A DNA stretch of 64,000 nt from Corynebacterium sp. (lineage in GTDB: Bacteria; Actinomycetota; Actinomycetes; Mycobacteriales; Mycobacteriaceae), in the NCBI RefSeq assembly GCF_022712275.1, contig NZ_JALAGU010000023.1, positions 41,901-105,900 of the forward strand, written 5' to 3'. The notes under the pieces are model-generated. The model saw nothing but the letters and a program-made list of their open reading frames with translations. It searched no databases and was not told the origin of the DNA. Position 1 is the stretch's first letter. The number at the start of each line of letters is the position of its first letter. Shown here piece after piece: positions 27,099 to 36,116 of the stretch. A program made the position numbers and the translations under genes.

Positions 27099-27665
27099 AT
27101 GTCCGAGAAAACTTCACAGCCCGTTCACCTCGTGATCATGGGGGTGAGCGCCAGTGGAAAAACCACCGTCGCCGAGCGCCTCGCCGCGATCACCGGTTTC
27201 CCTTACGCCGAGGCCGACGACTTCCACCCGGCCGCCAACAAGGAGAAGATGGCCTCCGGGAATCCCCTCAACGACGACGACCGCTGGCCCTGGCTGCGCA
27301 GCCTCGCCGACTGGATGAAGGGCCATGCCGAGGCCGGTGACTCCTCCATCGTCACCTGCTCCGCCCTCAAGCGCTCCTACCGGGATGTCCTCCGCGAGGC
27401 CGACGGCGTCCACGACGGCCGCGTCCTCTTCGCTGAGCTCGACGCCCCGGCATCCGTCCTCCTGGAGCGGCTGAACAGCCGCAAGGGGCACTTCATGCCG
27501 GCGTCCCTGCTGGACAGTCAGCTCGACACCCTCGAGCCGCTCACCGACGACGAGAACGGCCTCACCCTCGACGCCACCGCCGACCCGGACATCCTCGTCG
27601 CCGAGGTCCTCGAGGCCGCCGGACTCAGCCACCTCAGCACCTCCGACACCGGGGTGAACTCATGA
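27099..27665 (+). CDS. gntK: Gluconokinase
   Basis: The 188-residue enzyme phosphorylates gluconate to 6-phosphogluconate, feeding the pentose phosphate pathway. It has the P-loop GVSASGKTT (about residues 15-23), the substrate region EADDFHPAANKEKMASGNPL, CSALKRSYRDVLR (about 88-100) and the family motif KGHFMPASLLDSQLDTLEP. All catalytic parts expected are present. Its stop overlaps the permease start (ATGA), so kinase and permease are coupled. Confidence 0.93.
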   Translation: MSEKTSQPVHLVIMGVSASGKTTVAERLAAITGFPYAEADDFHPAANKEKMASGNPLNDDDRWPWLRSLADWMKGHAEAGDSSIVTCSALKRSYRDVLREADGVHDGRVLFAELDAPASVLLERLNSRKGHFMPASLLDSQLDTLEPLTDDENGLTLDATADPDILVAEVLEAAGLSHLSTSDTGVNS

Positions 27666-29065
27666 GCACCATCGGGGCGCTGAGCGTCCTCGCCGAGGAC
27701 GAGGTCGTCACCACCGCCTCGGACTCACGCCTCGTGGTCTCCGCGGTCGTCGGCATCGCGCTGATCATCGTCCTTATCGTGTGGGCGAAGGTCCACCCGT
27801 TCCTCTCCCTCATGCTCGGCTCCGCCGGCCTGGCGCTCATCGCCGGTATCCCGTTGGTCGACACCTTCTCCTCCTTCACCTCCGGCTTCGGCGGCACCGT
27901 CGGCGATGTCGGCGTCCTCATCGCACTCGGTGCGGTGATCGGCCAGTTCCTCGTCACCTCCGGGGCGGCGGACTCCATCGTGGACGCCTTCCTCGACAAG
28001 ACCGCCGCGAAATGGCGGCCGTGGGTCATCGCCGGGCTGGCGATGCTGCTCGGTATCCCGCTGTTCTTCGAGGTCGGTATCGTGCTGCTGATCCCGGTGG
28101 TCATCCTCGCCGCCCGCCGCTCGAACCTGCCCCTGATACTGCTGGGTATCCCGGCACTGGCCGGCCTGTCCGCACTGCACGCCCTGGTCCCGCCGCACCC
28201 CGGCCCACTGATCGCGGTGGACGCCCTGCAGGCGAACCTTGGCCTGACCCTGGCCCTCGGCCTGCTGGTCGCCGTGCCGGTCGTCGCGATCTCCGGACCA
28301 GTGTCCGCGAAGATCATGGCGAAGTGGGTCCCGATCCCCGCACCGGCCGCTGCCGCCGAGGCGGACAAGGACTCCAACGGTGCAGACGCCGGCCCCCGGC
28401 CCTCGGTCGCCCGCGGCCTGACTGTGGTCCTGCTGCCTGTGGTGATGATGCTCTCGCGCACCATCGTCGAATCCACGGGTGTCGACGAGGGCTCAGCGGT
28501 CTACAAGACCTTCGAGTTCCTCGGTGAGCCGATCGTCGCCCTGCTGGCCACGGTGCTGGTCGGCATGACCCTGCTCGGTTTCTTCCAGGGTCGCACAGCC
28601 AAGGAGGTCTCGGACACGGTCGGGGCGTCCTTCGGACCGATCGCCTCGGTGATCCTCATCGTGGGTGCCGGTGGCGGCTTCAAGCAGACCCTGGTGGACA
28701 CCGGCGTGGCGGACATCATCGGTGACTGGGTGCAGGACGCGCCGGTCTCCACCCTCGTCGCCGGCTGGCTGGTGGCGGTGTTCATCCGCCTGGCCACGGG
28801 TTCAGCGACCGTGGCGACAGTGACTGCGGCCGGCATCATGGCGCCGCTGGCCGAGGGGATGCCCTCGGCGGAAGTCGCCCTGCTGGTGCTGGCCATCGGT
28901 GCGGGTTCGGTGTTCTTCTCCCACGTCAATGACGCCGGATTCTGGCTGGTCAAGGAGTACTTCGGCATGACCGTGCCGCAGACCCTGAAGACCTGGTCAC
29001 TGATGGAGACGGTGCTGTCCGTCTCCGCGCTGATCGTGGTTCTTCTGGTGAACCTCATCGTGTGA
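27662..29065 (+). CDS. gntP: Gluconate:H+ symporter GntP
   Basis: The 467-residue membrane protein has the many hydrophobic helices of the GntP family, with the conserved HALVPPHPGPLIAVD (about residues 175-189), GIPLFFEVGIVLLIPV (about 130-145) and the C-terminal HVNDAGFWLVKEYFGMT motif. It imports gluconate with protons for the kinase encoded just before it. The N-terminus has a longer-than-usual polar start (STIGALSVLAEDEVVTT). It starts at the ATG overlapping the gntK stop. Confidence 0.93.
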   Translation: MSTIGALSVLAEDEVVTTASDSRLVVSAVVGIALIIVLIVWAKVHPFLSLMLGSAGLALIAGIPLVDTFSSFTSGFGGTVGDVGVLIALGAVIGQFLVTSGAADSIVDAFLDKTAAKWRPWVIAGLAMLLGIPLFFEVGIVLLIPVVILAARRSNLPLILLGIPALAGLSALHALVPPHPGPLIAVDALQANLGLTLALGLLVAVPVVAISGPVSAKIMAKWVPIPAPAAAAEADKDSNGADAGPRPSVARGLTVVLLPVVMMLSRTIVESTGVDEGSAVYKTFEFLGEPIVALLATVLVGMTLLGFFQGRTAKEVSDTVGASFGPIASVILIVGAGGGFKQTLVDTGVADIIGDWVQDAPVSTLVAGWLVAVFIRLATGSATVATVTAAGIMAPLAEGMPSAEVALLVLAIGAGSVFFSHVNDAGFWLVKEYFGMTVPQTLKTWSLMETVLSVSALIVVLLVNLIV

Positions 29066-29088
29066 CCGTGCGCCGGTGGACCCCCACG

Positions 29089-29136
29089 GGGCCTCCCACC
29101 GGGCCTCCCACAGGGCGTCCTACAGGGCGTCCTACA
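29089..29136. repeat. Four 12-base tandem repeats between gntP and gabP
   Basis: Two GGGCCTCCCACn-type units are followed by two identical GGGCGTCCTACA units. The gabP stop codon (29132-29134) lies in the last unit, so unit changes could alter the gabP end. No separate terminator is visible between these convergent genes. Confidence 0.7.
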
Positions 29137-30550
29137 GGGCGCCGTCCTGCTCGGCCCGGCGCTTCGCCAGGTTCCGCTTCACCAGCGGCCACAGCACGAC
29201 GACCACGCCAGTGGCGATAAGGCTGGTCCACACCTGCGTCCGGCTGGACTCCTGCACCACCATGACGATGAACACGGCGATCACACCGGCAATGAGCAGG
29301 AAGTTCACCCACGGGTACAGCGGCGCCTTCATCTCCAGCGCACTGACCTCCGCCGGCGTCATCTTCCGGCGCATGTTCCAGTGCGTCAGCGCGATGATGA
29401 CGTACACGAACAGCGCGACCAGGCCCGACGAATTCATGATGAAGTCGAAGATGCCGGTGTCCGGGAAGGCGAAGTTCACGATGGTCGCGGCGACACCGCC
29501 GACGGTGGACGCCACCAACGCGACCAGCGGCACGCCGCGCTTATTGCGCACGGTGACGGCCTTCGGCGCGAATCCCTGGTCACCCATCGCGGCGAGCATG
29601 CGGGACGCCGAGTACAGCCCGGAGTTCAGCACGGACAGCACCGCGGTGAAGATGATGAGCTGCATGACGTTCGCCGCACCGGGCAGACCGAAGAGCTCGA
29701 AGACGTACGTGAACGGCGCCGAGGAGACGTCCGTCGGCTCCGGCAGTTCGTCCCACGGCACGATCATGACGATGAGGGCGACCGAGCCGACGAAGAACAG
29801 CAGGATGCGCCACACGACGGTGTTCGTCGCACGTCGCACCGACGTGCCGGGGTCCTCGGACTCGGCGGCGGCCATCACGGCGATCTCCGTACCGAAGTAG
29901 GCGAAGATGACGATCGCCACGCCGGTCAGCGCCTGACCCACACCGTTCGGCGCGAACCCGCCGTGGTCCCAGAGATTCTGGACGGAGAAGTCGGAGTCCG
30001 GCCAGAGGCCGAGAGCGAAGAGGACGCCAGCGACGAGGAAGACGATCACGGCGATGACCTTGATCCCGGCGAGCCAGAACTCGATCTCACCGAAACTGCG
30101 GGTGGAGACCGCGTTCGAACCGACGAAGACAGCCAGCAGCAGCAGCGACCACGCCCAGGTCGGCACGGCGGAGAACCAGCCGTGCATCGTCTCGCCGCCG
30201 ATCACCGCCTCATAGGCCAGCACACCGACCCAGAAGTACCAGTACAGCCAACCGACGAGGTAGGACGCCCCGTCGCCGAGCCCGTGCTTCGCATAGTCCA
30301 TGAAGGAGCCGACGGCAGGCCGGTGTGCGGCCATCTCTCCGAGCATCTTCATCGCCAGGTAGACCAGCAGTCCACCGAGCAGGTAGGAGACGATCGCGGC
30401 CGGGCCGGTGGACCGGATGATGTTGCCGGAACCGATGAACAGGCTCGACCCGATGATGCCGCCCAGGGCGATGAGGGTGACATGCCGGTTGGCGAGCTTC
30501 TTCGCCTCTTTCCTGGTGCGGCCGTGGGTGACCTCTTGTTCGCCTTCCAT
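29132..30550 (-). CDS. gabP: GABA/amino-acid permease (GabP-like)
   Basis: The 472-residue protein belongs to the amino-acid transporter family of the APC superfamily with about twelve helices. It begins with the typical HVTLIALGGIIGSSLFIGSG (about residues 23-42) and has YWYFWVGVLAYEAV and NSGLYSASRMLAAMG. Similarity and context suggest uptake of GABA or a related amino acid by proton symport. Its start overlaps the gabT stop (TGATG), so it is coupled to the transaminase. Specificity is inferred from context; related permeases carry aromatic amino acids, asparagine or proline. Confidence 0.85.
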   Translation of the reverse strand: MEGEQEVTHGRTRKEAKKLANRHVTLIALGGIIGSSLFIGSGNIIRSTGPAAIVSYLLGGLLVYLAMKMLGEMAAHRPAVGSFMDYAKHGLGDGASYLVGWLYWYFWVGVLAYEAVIGGETMHGWFSAVPTWAWSLLLLAVFVGSNAVSTRSFGEIEFWLAGIKVIAVIVFLVAGVLFALGLWPDSDFSVQNLWDHGGFAPNGVGQALTGVAIVIFAYFGTEIAVMAAAESEDPGTSVRRATNTVVWRILLFFVGSVALIVMIVPWDELPEPTDVSSAPFTYVFELFGLPGAANVMQLIIFTAVLSVLNSGLYSASRMLAAMGDQGFAPKAVTVRNKRGVPLVALVASTVGGVAATIVNFAFPDTGIFDFIMNSSGLVALFVYVIIALTHWNMRRKMTPAEVSALEMKAPLYPWVNFLLIAGVIAVFIVMVVQESSRTQVWTSLIATGVVVVLWPLVKRNLAKRRAEQDGAL

Positions 30551-31929
30551 CAGGCCTCCAGGGCCGCACGCACCGCGTCAGCGAGGACATTGAGGCCCTC
30601 ACGCAGCAGTGTCTCGGAGATCACCAGCGGCGGCAGCAGGCGGATGACGTTGCCGTCGAGACCACAGGTCAGGGTCAGCAGGCCCTTGGCCTGGCAGGCT
30701 CCGGCGATGGCCTTCACGGCGGCCGCGTCGGGGCGTCCTTCCGCGTCCACGATCTCGAAGGCCATCATGGCGCCACGGCCACGGACCTCGGCGACCTTGC
30801 CGTCTGTCTCACTGACCAGCGGCTCGAGGATCTCGCGGACGACGGCCTCGATCTCACGGGCACGTCCGGCGAGGTCGAGCTCCTCCATCTGGCCCATCGA
30901 GGCCAGGGCGGCGGCGCAGGCGACCGGGGAGCCGGCGTAGGTGCCGCCGAGGGAGCCGGGGCCGGAGGCGTCCATGATCTCGGCGCGACCGGTGACCGCG
31001 GACAGCGGCAGGCCACCGGCGATGCCCTTGGCGGTGGTCATGATGTCCGGGACGACGCCCTCGTGGTTCACGGCGAACCAGTCGCCGGTGCGGCACATGC
31101 CGGCCTGGATCTCGTCGGCGATGAAGACGACGCCGTTGGCGCGGCACCACTCGGCGATCGCCGGCAGGTAGCCTTCGGCGGGGACGACGAAACCGCCCTC
31201 ACCCTGGATCGGCTCGATGACCACGCAGGACAGGTTGGACGCGCCGATCTCCTTCTCCATCTGCCAGATGGTCTGCTCGGCAGCCTCGGCGCCGGTGAGT
31301 CCGTCGTGCAGCGGGAAGCTCATCGGGGCGCGGTAGACCTCGCCGGCGAATGGGCCGAAGCCGTCCTTGTAGGGGACGTTCTTGGCGGTCATGGCCATGG
31401 TGAGGTTGGTGCGGCCGTGGTAGGCGCGGTCCATGACGACGACGGCGTTGCGTCCGGTGTGGTGGCGGGCGATCTTCACGGCGTTCTCGACGGCCTCGGC
31501 ACCGGAGTTCAGCAGCACGGTGCGCTTCTCGAAGTCACCCGGGGTGATCTCGTTGAGCTTCTCGGCGACGGCGGTGTATGCCTCGTAGGGGGAGGTGGTG
31601 AAGTTGGTGTGGGTGAAGTGCGCGACGGCGTCCTGCACGGCGGCGACGACGGCCGGGTTGGACGCGCCGACGCTGGTCACGGCAATGCCGGAGGCGAAGT
31701 CGATGAAGGAGTTGCCGTCGGCGTCCACGAGGACGCCACCGTCGGCGTCGACGATGTAGGCGGACAGGGTCGGGGCGATGCCCCGGGCGACGGCGGCGGA
31801 GGTGCGGGCGGTCAGGGCGGCGGACGCCGGTCCGGGCAGCTGGTCGGTGATGATCTTCCGCTCCTGGGGGAGGCGGTGGGTGAGTTCGGTGAGGACGGTC
31901 GATCCGGTGGAAGCGGTCATGGCAGTCAT
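30550..31929 (-). CDS. gabT: 4-aminobutyrate transaminase
   Basis: The 459-residue PLP enzyme transfers the amino group of GABA to 2-oxoglutarate, giving succinate semialdehyde. It has LNSGAEAVENAVKIAR (cofactor phosphate contact), the YHGRTN region, IEPIQGEGGFVVPA, IADEIQAGMCRTG with the PLP-binding Asp, and TTAKGIAGGLPLSA with the Schiff-base Lys (about residue 293). Two ATG codons lie three codons apart (31929 and 31920); I list the first. Neither has a clear ribosome binding site, so translation may be leaderless or nearly so. gabP follows, and the PucR-type regulator diverges upstream. Confidence 0.93.
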   Translation of the reverse strand: MTAMTASTGSTVLTELTHRLPQERKIITDQLPGPASAALTARTSAAVARGIAPTLSAYIVDADGGVLVDADGNSFIDFASGIAVTSVGASNPAVVAAVQDAVAHFTHTNFTTSPYEAYTAVAEKLNEITPGDFEKRTVLLNSGAEAVENAVKIARHHTGRNAVVVMDRAYHGRTNLTMAMTAKNVPYKDGFGPFAGEVYRAPMSFPLHDGLTGAEAAEQTIWQMEKEIGASNLSCVVIEPIQGEGGFVVPAEGYLPAIAEWCRANGVVFIADEIQAGMCRTGDWFAVNHEGVVPDIMTTAKGIAGGLPLSAVTGRAEIMDASGPGSLGGTYAGSPVACAAALASMGQMEELDLAGRAREIEAVVREILEPLVSETDGKVAEVRGRGAMMAFEIVDAEGRPDAAAVKAIAGACQAKGLLTLTCGLDGNVIRLLPPLVISETLLREGLNVLADAVRAALEA

Positions 31930-31976
31930 TGTGGGACACGTGTGGTGATGTGGCTCATGTCCCATCTGGCGAAGAA

Positions 31977-31986
31977 TATCCGGATA
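31977..31986. promoter_or_regulatory. 10-base palindrome in the gabT-regulator divergent promoter
   Basis: TATCCGGATA is a perfect palindrome in the 73-base gap between gabT and the PucR gene. It is a candidate site for the PucR regulator or shared promoter control. Confidence 0.4.
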
Positions 31987-32002
31987 CTTGTACACTTCGG
32001 CC

Positions 32003-33532
32003 ATGAGTGACACACCGGCTCCCCTCCCCCTGACCTGGCTCCACGCCCAGCGCGGGCTGGACCTTCGACCGGTCGTGGCCGCCGCACCGGACGCCGGGTT
32101 CAGTGTCATCCAGCCGACCGAACTCACCGATCCGCGGGAGTTCCTCGCCCCGCAGGCCGTCGTCCTCACCGTCGGTGTCGCCCTGTCGCGGGAGGCCGAC
32201 CCCTTCCCCGACTACATCGCCCGACTGGCGGAAGCACAGGTCACGGCGGTGGGATTCGGCACCGGACTGTTCTATCCGACAGTCCCGGAGGCCCTGGTGG
32301 ACGCCGCCCGCGCCCGCGGCATCGCCGTATTCGAGGTACCCCGGCGTACCGCCTTCATCTCGATCCTCAACACGGTCCAGGTCGAACGCACCCGGCGCGC
32401 CCGCCTCGACCAGGAACGGCTCATCTCTGTCCAGGAGCAGCTCTCGGGCGCGGCGGTACGTGGCGGACTCCCGGCCCTGCTCACGGACGCGGCGTCCCAC
32501 CTGGCGGCGGCGGTCGCGGTGACCGACAACGACGGGCGGACGCAGGGTCACTGTGACCGGACGACCGAGGGTGGCGTCCTGCTGTCTGCGATGGAGGCGG
32601 CGAAGGAGGCCTCACGGAGCAACCGGAGCAGCGCGGACCACAGTGACGCCGGTGGTGAGCGCTGGCGGATCACGCAGCGGATGACCCAGCAGGGCGAGCG
32701 GCTGCATTTCATCACGGTGCTCGCCGACCACCCGTTCAGCCCGCATGACCGGTCGGTGCTCAAGCACGCCGCGGGTCTGGCGGACATCCTGCTGCAGCGA
32801 CCCGTCTACCTGCGGCAGGAGCGCAATGAGCTGAACTCCCTGGCGTTGCGGCTGCACCTCGGACTGGGTCACGCCCCGGGCGGTCAGGTCCTGGACCAGG
32901 CGGCCGACGGGGAGGGTCGGGTGCGTCCGGTCGTCGTCGCCGCGGACCGGGTCGCGGACCTGCGACGGGCACTGGACGAGGCGGACCGTTCCACAGCGAA
33001 GGCGGGACGCAACCTCGTGTCCACCGGGCTGGACACCTCCACCTCGCTGTTCCTGTTCCGTGGGACGCGGACGCTGGAGGGGATCGTGGAGACCTTCGGG
33101 GCGTCCGCGCGACGGATACGGATCGCCGTCGGTGAGCCGGTGGCCTGGTCAGAGGTGTCGATGGAGCGGGTGCACCGGTTGGAGACCGCCGCCCGGTCGC
33201 TGACGCCGGGGTCGGTGGCCGGACCCTATGAGGCGGGGGCGGACTGGTTGGAGCGTCCGGCGGTGCGCGAGGCGTTGGACATGCGCGCGGCGGAGACGGT
33301 GGACCGGGTCATTGCTGCGGGACGCACCCCGGAGGAGGGTCGTGACCTGATGCAGACCCTGGAGACGTGGCTGCGCTCAGGCGGGAAGACCGCGGCGGCG
33401 GCTGATGCGCTGGGGGTGCACCGGCACACGGTACGCACGCGGATCGCCCGCATCGCGGAGGCCTGCGAGGTGGACCTGTCCGACCCGGTGGTACGGGCGG
33501 AGCTGCTGCTGGTGGCAGTGACGCGGCGGTGA
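32003..33532 (+). CDS. PucR-family regulator of the GABA genes
   Basis: The 509-residue regulator has an N-terminal PucR ligand domain (about residues 10-125; LTWLHAQRGLDLRPVVAAAP and PREFLAPQAVVLTVG), a central helical/GAF-like part and a C-terminal PucR helix-turn-helix (TLETWLRSGGKTAAAADALG followed by VHRHTVRTRIARIAE, about 447-485). Homologues activate purine, GABA or polyamine catabolism when they sense a pathway compound. It diverges from gabT with only 73 bases between the starts. I infer that it activates gabTP, perhaps with the oxidase operon. I chose the ATG at 32003; an ATG 15 bases upstream is possible. Confidence 0.85.
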   Translation: MSDTPAPLPLTWLHAQRGLDLRPVVAAAPDAGFSVIQPTELTDPREFLAPQAVVLTVGVALSREADPFPDYIARLAEAQVTAVGFGTGLFYPTVPEALVDAARARGIAVFEVPRRTAFISILNTVQVERTRRARLDQERLISVQEQLSGAAVRGGLPALLTDAASHLAAAVAVTDNDGRTQGHCDRTTEGGVLLSAMEAAKEASRSNRSSADHSDAGGERWRITQRMTQQGERLHFITVLADHPFSPHDRSVLKHAAGLADILLQRPVYLRQERNELNSLALRLHLGLGHAPGGQVLDQAADGEGRVRPVVVAADRVADLRRALDEADRSTAKAGRNLVSTGLDTSTSLFLFRGTRTLEGIVETFGASARRIRIAVGEPVAWSEVSMERVHRLETAARSLTPGSVAGPYEAGADWLERPAVREALDMRAAETVDRVIAAGRTPEEGRDLMQTLETWLRSGGKTAAAADALGVHRHTVRTRIARIAEACEVDLSDPVVRAELLLVAVTRR

Positions 33533-33630
33533 GCGCGGCGGTAGCTGGTGGGGCGCGACAGGCGGAGCGGCAGCCCTACGTGCACTGCGGCATCTCTCTA
33601 TGTCGCCCCACGCCGCCCAAGCGACCGGAG

Positions 33631-33660
33631 GAGATGCCACTCAGCACGTTGAGATGCCAC
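33631..33660. repeat. Direct repeat of GAGATGCCAC
   Basis: Two exact 10-base copies (33631-33640 and 33651-33660) are spaced 20 bases start to start, two helical turns. They lie between convergent regulator genes, so a promoter role is not obvious. Confidence 0.4.
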
Positions 33661-33706
33661 AGCGGGTGCGGGAGAGTCAGGCGGGCTGGAACAGGCGGCC
33701 GCGAGG

Positions 33707-34438
33707 TCAGTCGAGCAGCGTGAGGGTGCGGGCGACGAGGGCGTCGAGCCCCCACTCGAAGGGCTGGTCGGCGTAGGGGTTGGGGGATGCAGAGGAGGAC
33801 GATGCCGGGGTGGACGATGCCGGGGTGGACGCAGCGTCCTCCCCCGCGTCCACCTGCGCGGTGAAGGACTCCACCACCGAGCGGAACGACGGGGCGTCCT
33901 GCTCCCCCGGCCGAGAGCCGAAGATCCCGGCCGGAGCGTGGACGTCCATCGCCGAGCCGTAGAGAAAGGACTCGAAGGCCACGATCACCGGCACGACCTG
34001 CGCAGTCGGCACGCCGGCGGCGAGGAGTCCGGCGGAGACCGCGTCGTACATACGGCGGGTGGCCGGGGCACCGGACACCGGCATCGTCGCGATGAGCGGG
34101 ACGAGGGAGGGGTAGTCGGCGAAGACCTGACGGTAGGAGCGTGACCAGGTCCGCAGGGCCTCAGCCAGGCCCGGACCATCGGCGACGGCGGTGAAGGCGG
34201 ACGCGTCGACGCGGGACATCACGGCGTCCTGCACGGAGGTGAGAAGCTCAGCCTTACCGGCGATGTGGTTGTAGAGCGAGGAGACGGACACCCCCAGCCG
34301 CGCGGCCAACGACTTCATGGTCAGCCCGTCGGCGCCGTCGGAGGTGACGAGGTCGAGCGCGGCGTCTGCGATGAGTTCCCGGTTGAGCAGGGGTTTCGCC
34401 GGACGCCCGGCGCGACGACCCGGCTGTGGTCCTGTCAT
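33707..34438 (-). CDS. TetR-family regulator of the amine oxidase operon
   Basis: The 243-residue protein has a basic N-terminal arm (GRRAGRPAKP), a TetR helix-turn-helix (SLAARLGVSVSSLYNHIAGKAELL, about residues 43-66) and a TetR_C-type ligand domain. Residues about 205-228 are a Ser/Pro/Ala low-complexity linker (STPASSTPASSSSASP) coded partly by a 15-base repeat. It diverges from the oxidase gene; the palindromic site at 34566-34578 lies in that gap. I infer that it represses the oxidase-Usp-permease-dehydrogenase operon until an amine is present. Confidence 0.85.
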   Translation of the reverse strand: MTGPQPGRRAGRPAKPLLNRELIADAALDLVTSDGADGLTMKSLAARLGVSVSSLYNHIAGKAELLTSVQDAVMSRVDASAFTAVADGPGLAEALRTWSRSYRQVFADYPSLVPLIATMPVSGAPATRRMYDAVSAGLLAAGVPTAQVVPVIVAFESFLYGSAMDVHAPAGIFGSRPGEQDAPSFRSVVESFTAQVDAGEDAASTPASSTPASSSSASPNPYADQPFEWGLDALVARTLTLLD

Positions 34439-34460
34439 GGTCCATCGACTCCTGTCCTCG

Positions 34461-34490
34461 CCGTCAGTGGTCGTCAGTGGTCGTCAGTGG
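34461..34490. repeat. Three 10-base direct repeats upstream of the TetR gene
   Basis: CCGTCAGTGG and two copies of TCGTCAGTGG follow head to tail, starting 23 bases before the TetR start. The one-helical-turn spacing would put a repeated site on one face of the DNA, so it may be a regulatory array. Confidence 0.55.
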
Positions 34491-34565
34491 TCGGAAGTGA
34501 CCTGTCACACAGAATTTACAGACAAACCGTAGGAAAACCGCACCACACACGGTACAGTCACCCTA

Positions 34566-34578
34566 AACGAACGTCGTT
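34566..34578. promoter_or_regulatory. Candidate TetR operator before the amine oxidase
   Basis: AACGA and TCGTT form 5-base arms around ACG, 24 bases before the oxidase start and just upstream of its AGAGAGGGT ribosome binding region. The AAACGAACG form is common in TetR-family operators. Confidence 0.45.
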
Positions 34579-34601
34579 CTTTTTAGAGAGGGTACCAATT
34601 C

Positions 34602-36116
34602 ATGAGCACCACCACCGCACCGACCACCGAGTCTGACGTCGTCATCATCGGCGCCGGCCCCGCCGGCCTCACCGCCGCATACACCCTGGCCAAGGCCGGT
34701 AAGAAGGTCACCGTCATCGAGGCGCGCGACCGCGTCGGCGGACGCACCTGGAACGGCCACATCCTCGACGACAAGGGCCGGAAGCACTTCATCGAGATCG
34801 GTGGTCAGTGGATCTCCCCCGACCAGACCCGGCTCATGGCACTCACCGAGGAGCTCGGCCTGGAGACCTTCCCCCGCTACCGCACCGGCGACTCCGTCTA
34901 CGTCTCCCCCGACGGCACCCGGCACACCTACACCGGCGACCGTCTGCCCGTCACCGACCACACCCTGGCCGAGATGGAGAAGCTCATCGGCATCATGGAC
35001 GAGCTCGCCGAGGAGATCGGCGCCGAGACCCCCTGGGCCGCCGCGAAGGCCGAGGAACTCGACACGATCGCCTTCCGCACCTGGCTCCACCAGCACTCCG
35101 ACGACCAGGAGGCCATCGACAACGTCTCGATCTACGTGGCGTCCGGCATGCTGACCAAGCCGTCCTACGCGTTCTCGACGCTGCAGGCCGTGCTCATGGC
35201 CGCGTCCGCCGGGTCCTTCTCCAACCTCGTCGACGAGGACTTCATCCTCGACCGGCGCGTGGTCGGCGGCATGCAGTCCGTCTCCCTGACGCTGGCGGAG
35301 AAGATCCGTGAGCTCGGCGGCGAGATCATCCTGGACTCCCCGGTGCGTCAGATCGACTGGCACGAGGCGGACGCCTCCACCGTCGACGAGATCAACACCG
35401 TCGCCGACGTGCGCAACGGTGTGGCCGACAACGGTGCCGCCGGTTCCGTCACCGTCCACGCCGAGGGCGCCACCGTCCACGCGAAGAACGCGGTGCTCGC
35501 CGTACCGCCGAACCTCTACAACCGGATCAGCTTCGTCCCGCCGATGCCGCGCGAGCAGCACATCGCCCACCAGCACATCTCCATGGGCCTGGTCATCAAG
35601 GTCCATGCGGTCTACAAGACCCCCTTCTGGCGCGAGGACGGCCTCTCCGGCACCGCCTTCGGTGGCGGACGCCTGGTCCAGGAGGTCTACGACAACACCA
35701 ACTACGGCGCGGACGGCACCGAAGGGGAGGACGCCTACGGCACCCTCGTCGGCTTCGTCTCCGACCTCTACGCCGAGGAGATGTGGGCCCTGCCCGAGGC
35801 CGAGCGCAAGGAGCGGATCCTGTCCGCGATGGCCGACTACCTGGGACCGAAGACCATGGAACCGGTCGCTTTCTACCTCTCCGACATGGCCGCCGAGGAA
35901 TGGACCCGCGGCGCCTACGCCACCAGCTACGACCTGGGCGGGCTGCACCGCTGGGGCCACCTGCAGAACCAGCCGACCGGGCCGGTCCACTACGCCTGCT
36001 CCGACATCGCCGCCGAGGGTTACCAGCATGTCGACGGCGCGGTCCGCCAGGGCGAGGCCGCCGCACTGGCGATCCTGGAGTGCCAGGGCGAGAAGGGTGA
36101 GGAGGTCACCGCATGA
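34602..36116 (+). CDS. puo: Flavin amine oxidase, putrescine oxidase type
   Basis: The 504-residue FAD enzyme belongs to the monoamine/polyamine oxidase family. It has the dinucleotide site VVIIGAGPAGLTAAYTLAKA (about residues 13-32), EARDRVGGRTWNG (about 39-51), GGQWISPDQ and the C-terminal FAD segment SDIAAEGYQHVDGAVRQGE. This pattern and length match actinobacterial putrescine oxidases, which turn putrescine into 4-aminobutanal, ammonia and peroxide. An acidic-Ala insert (about 255-290) is unusual. The next genes, a permease and an aldehyde dehydrogenase, and the nearby gabT support an amine-to-GABA route. Other primary amines are possible substrates. Confidence 0.87.
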   Translation: MSTTTAPTTESDVVIIGAGPAGLTAAYTLAKAGKKVTVIEARDRVGGRTWNGHILDDKGRKHFIEIGGQWISPDQTRLMALTEELGLETFPRYRTGDSVYVSPDGTRHTYTGDRLPVTDHTLAEMEKLIGIMDELAEEIGAETPWAAAKAEELDTIAFRTWLHQHSDDQEAIDNVSIYVASGMLTKPSYAFSTLQAVLMAASAGSFSNLVDEDFILDRRVVGGMQSVSLTLAEKIRELGGEIILDSPVRQIDWHEADASTVDEINTVADVRNGVADNGAAGSVTVHAEGATVHAKNAVLAVPPNLYNRISFVPPMPREQHIAHQHISMGLVIKVHAVYKTPFWREDGLSGTAFGGGRLVQEVYDNTNYGADGTEGEDAYGTLVGFVSDLYAEEMWALPEAERKERILSAMADYLGPKTMEPVAFYLSDMAAEEWTRGAYATSYDLGGLHRWGHLQNQPTGPVHYACSDIAAEGYQHVDGAVRQGEAAALAILECQGEKGEEVTA

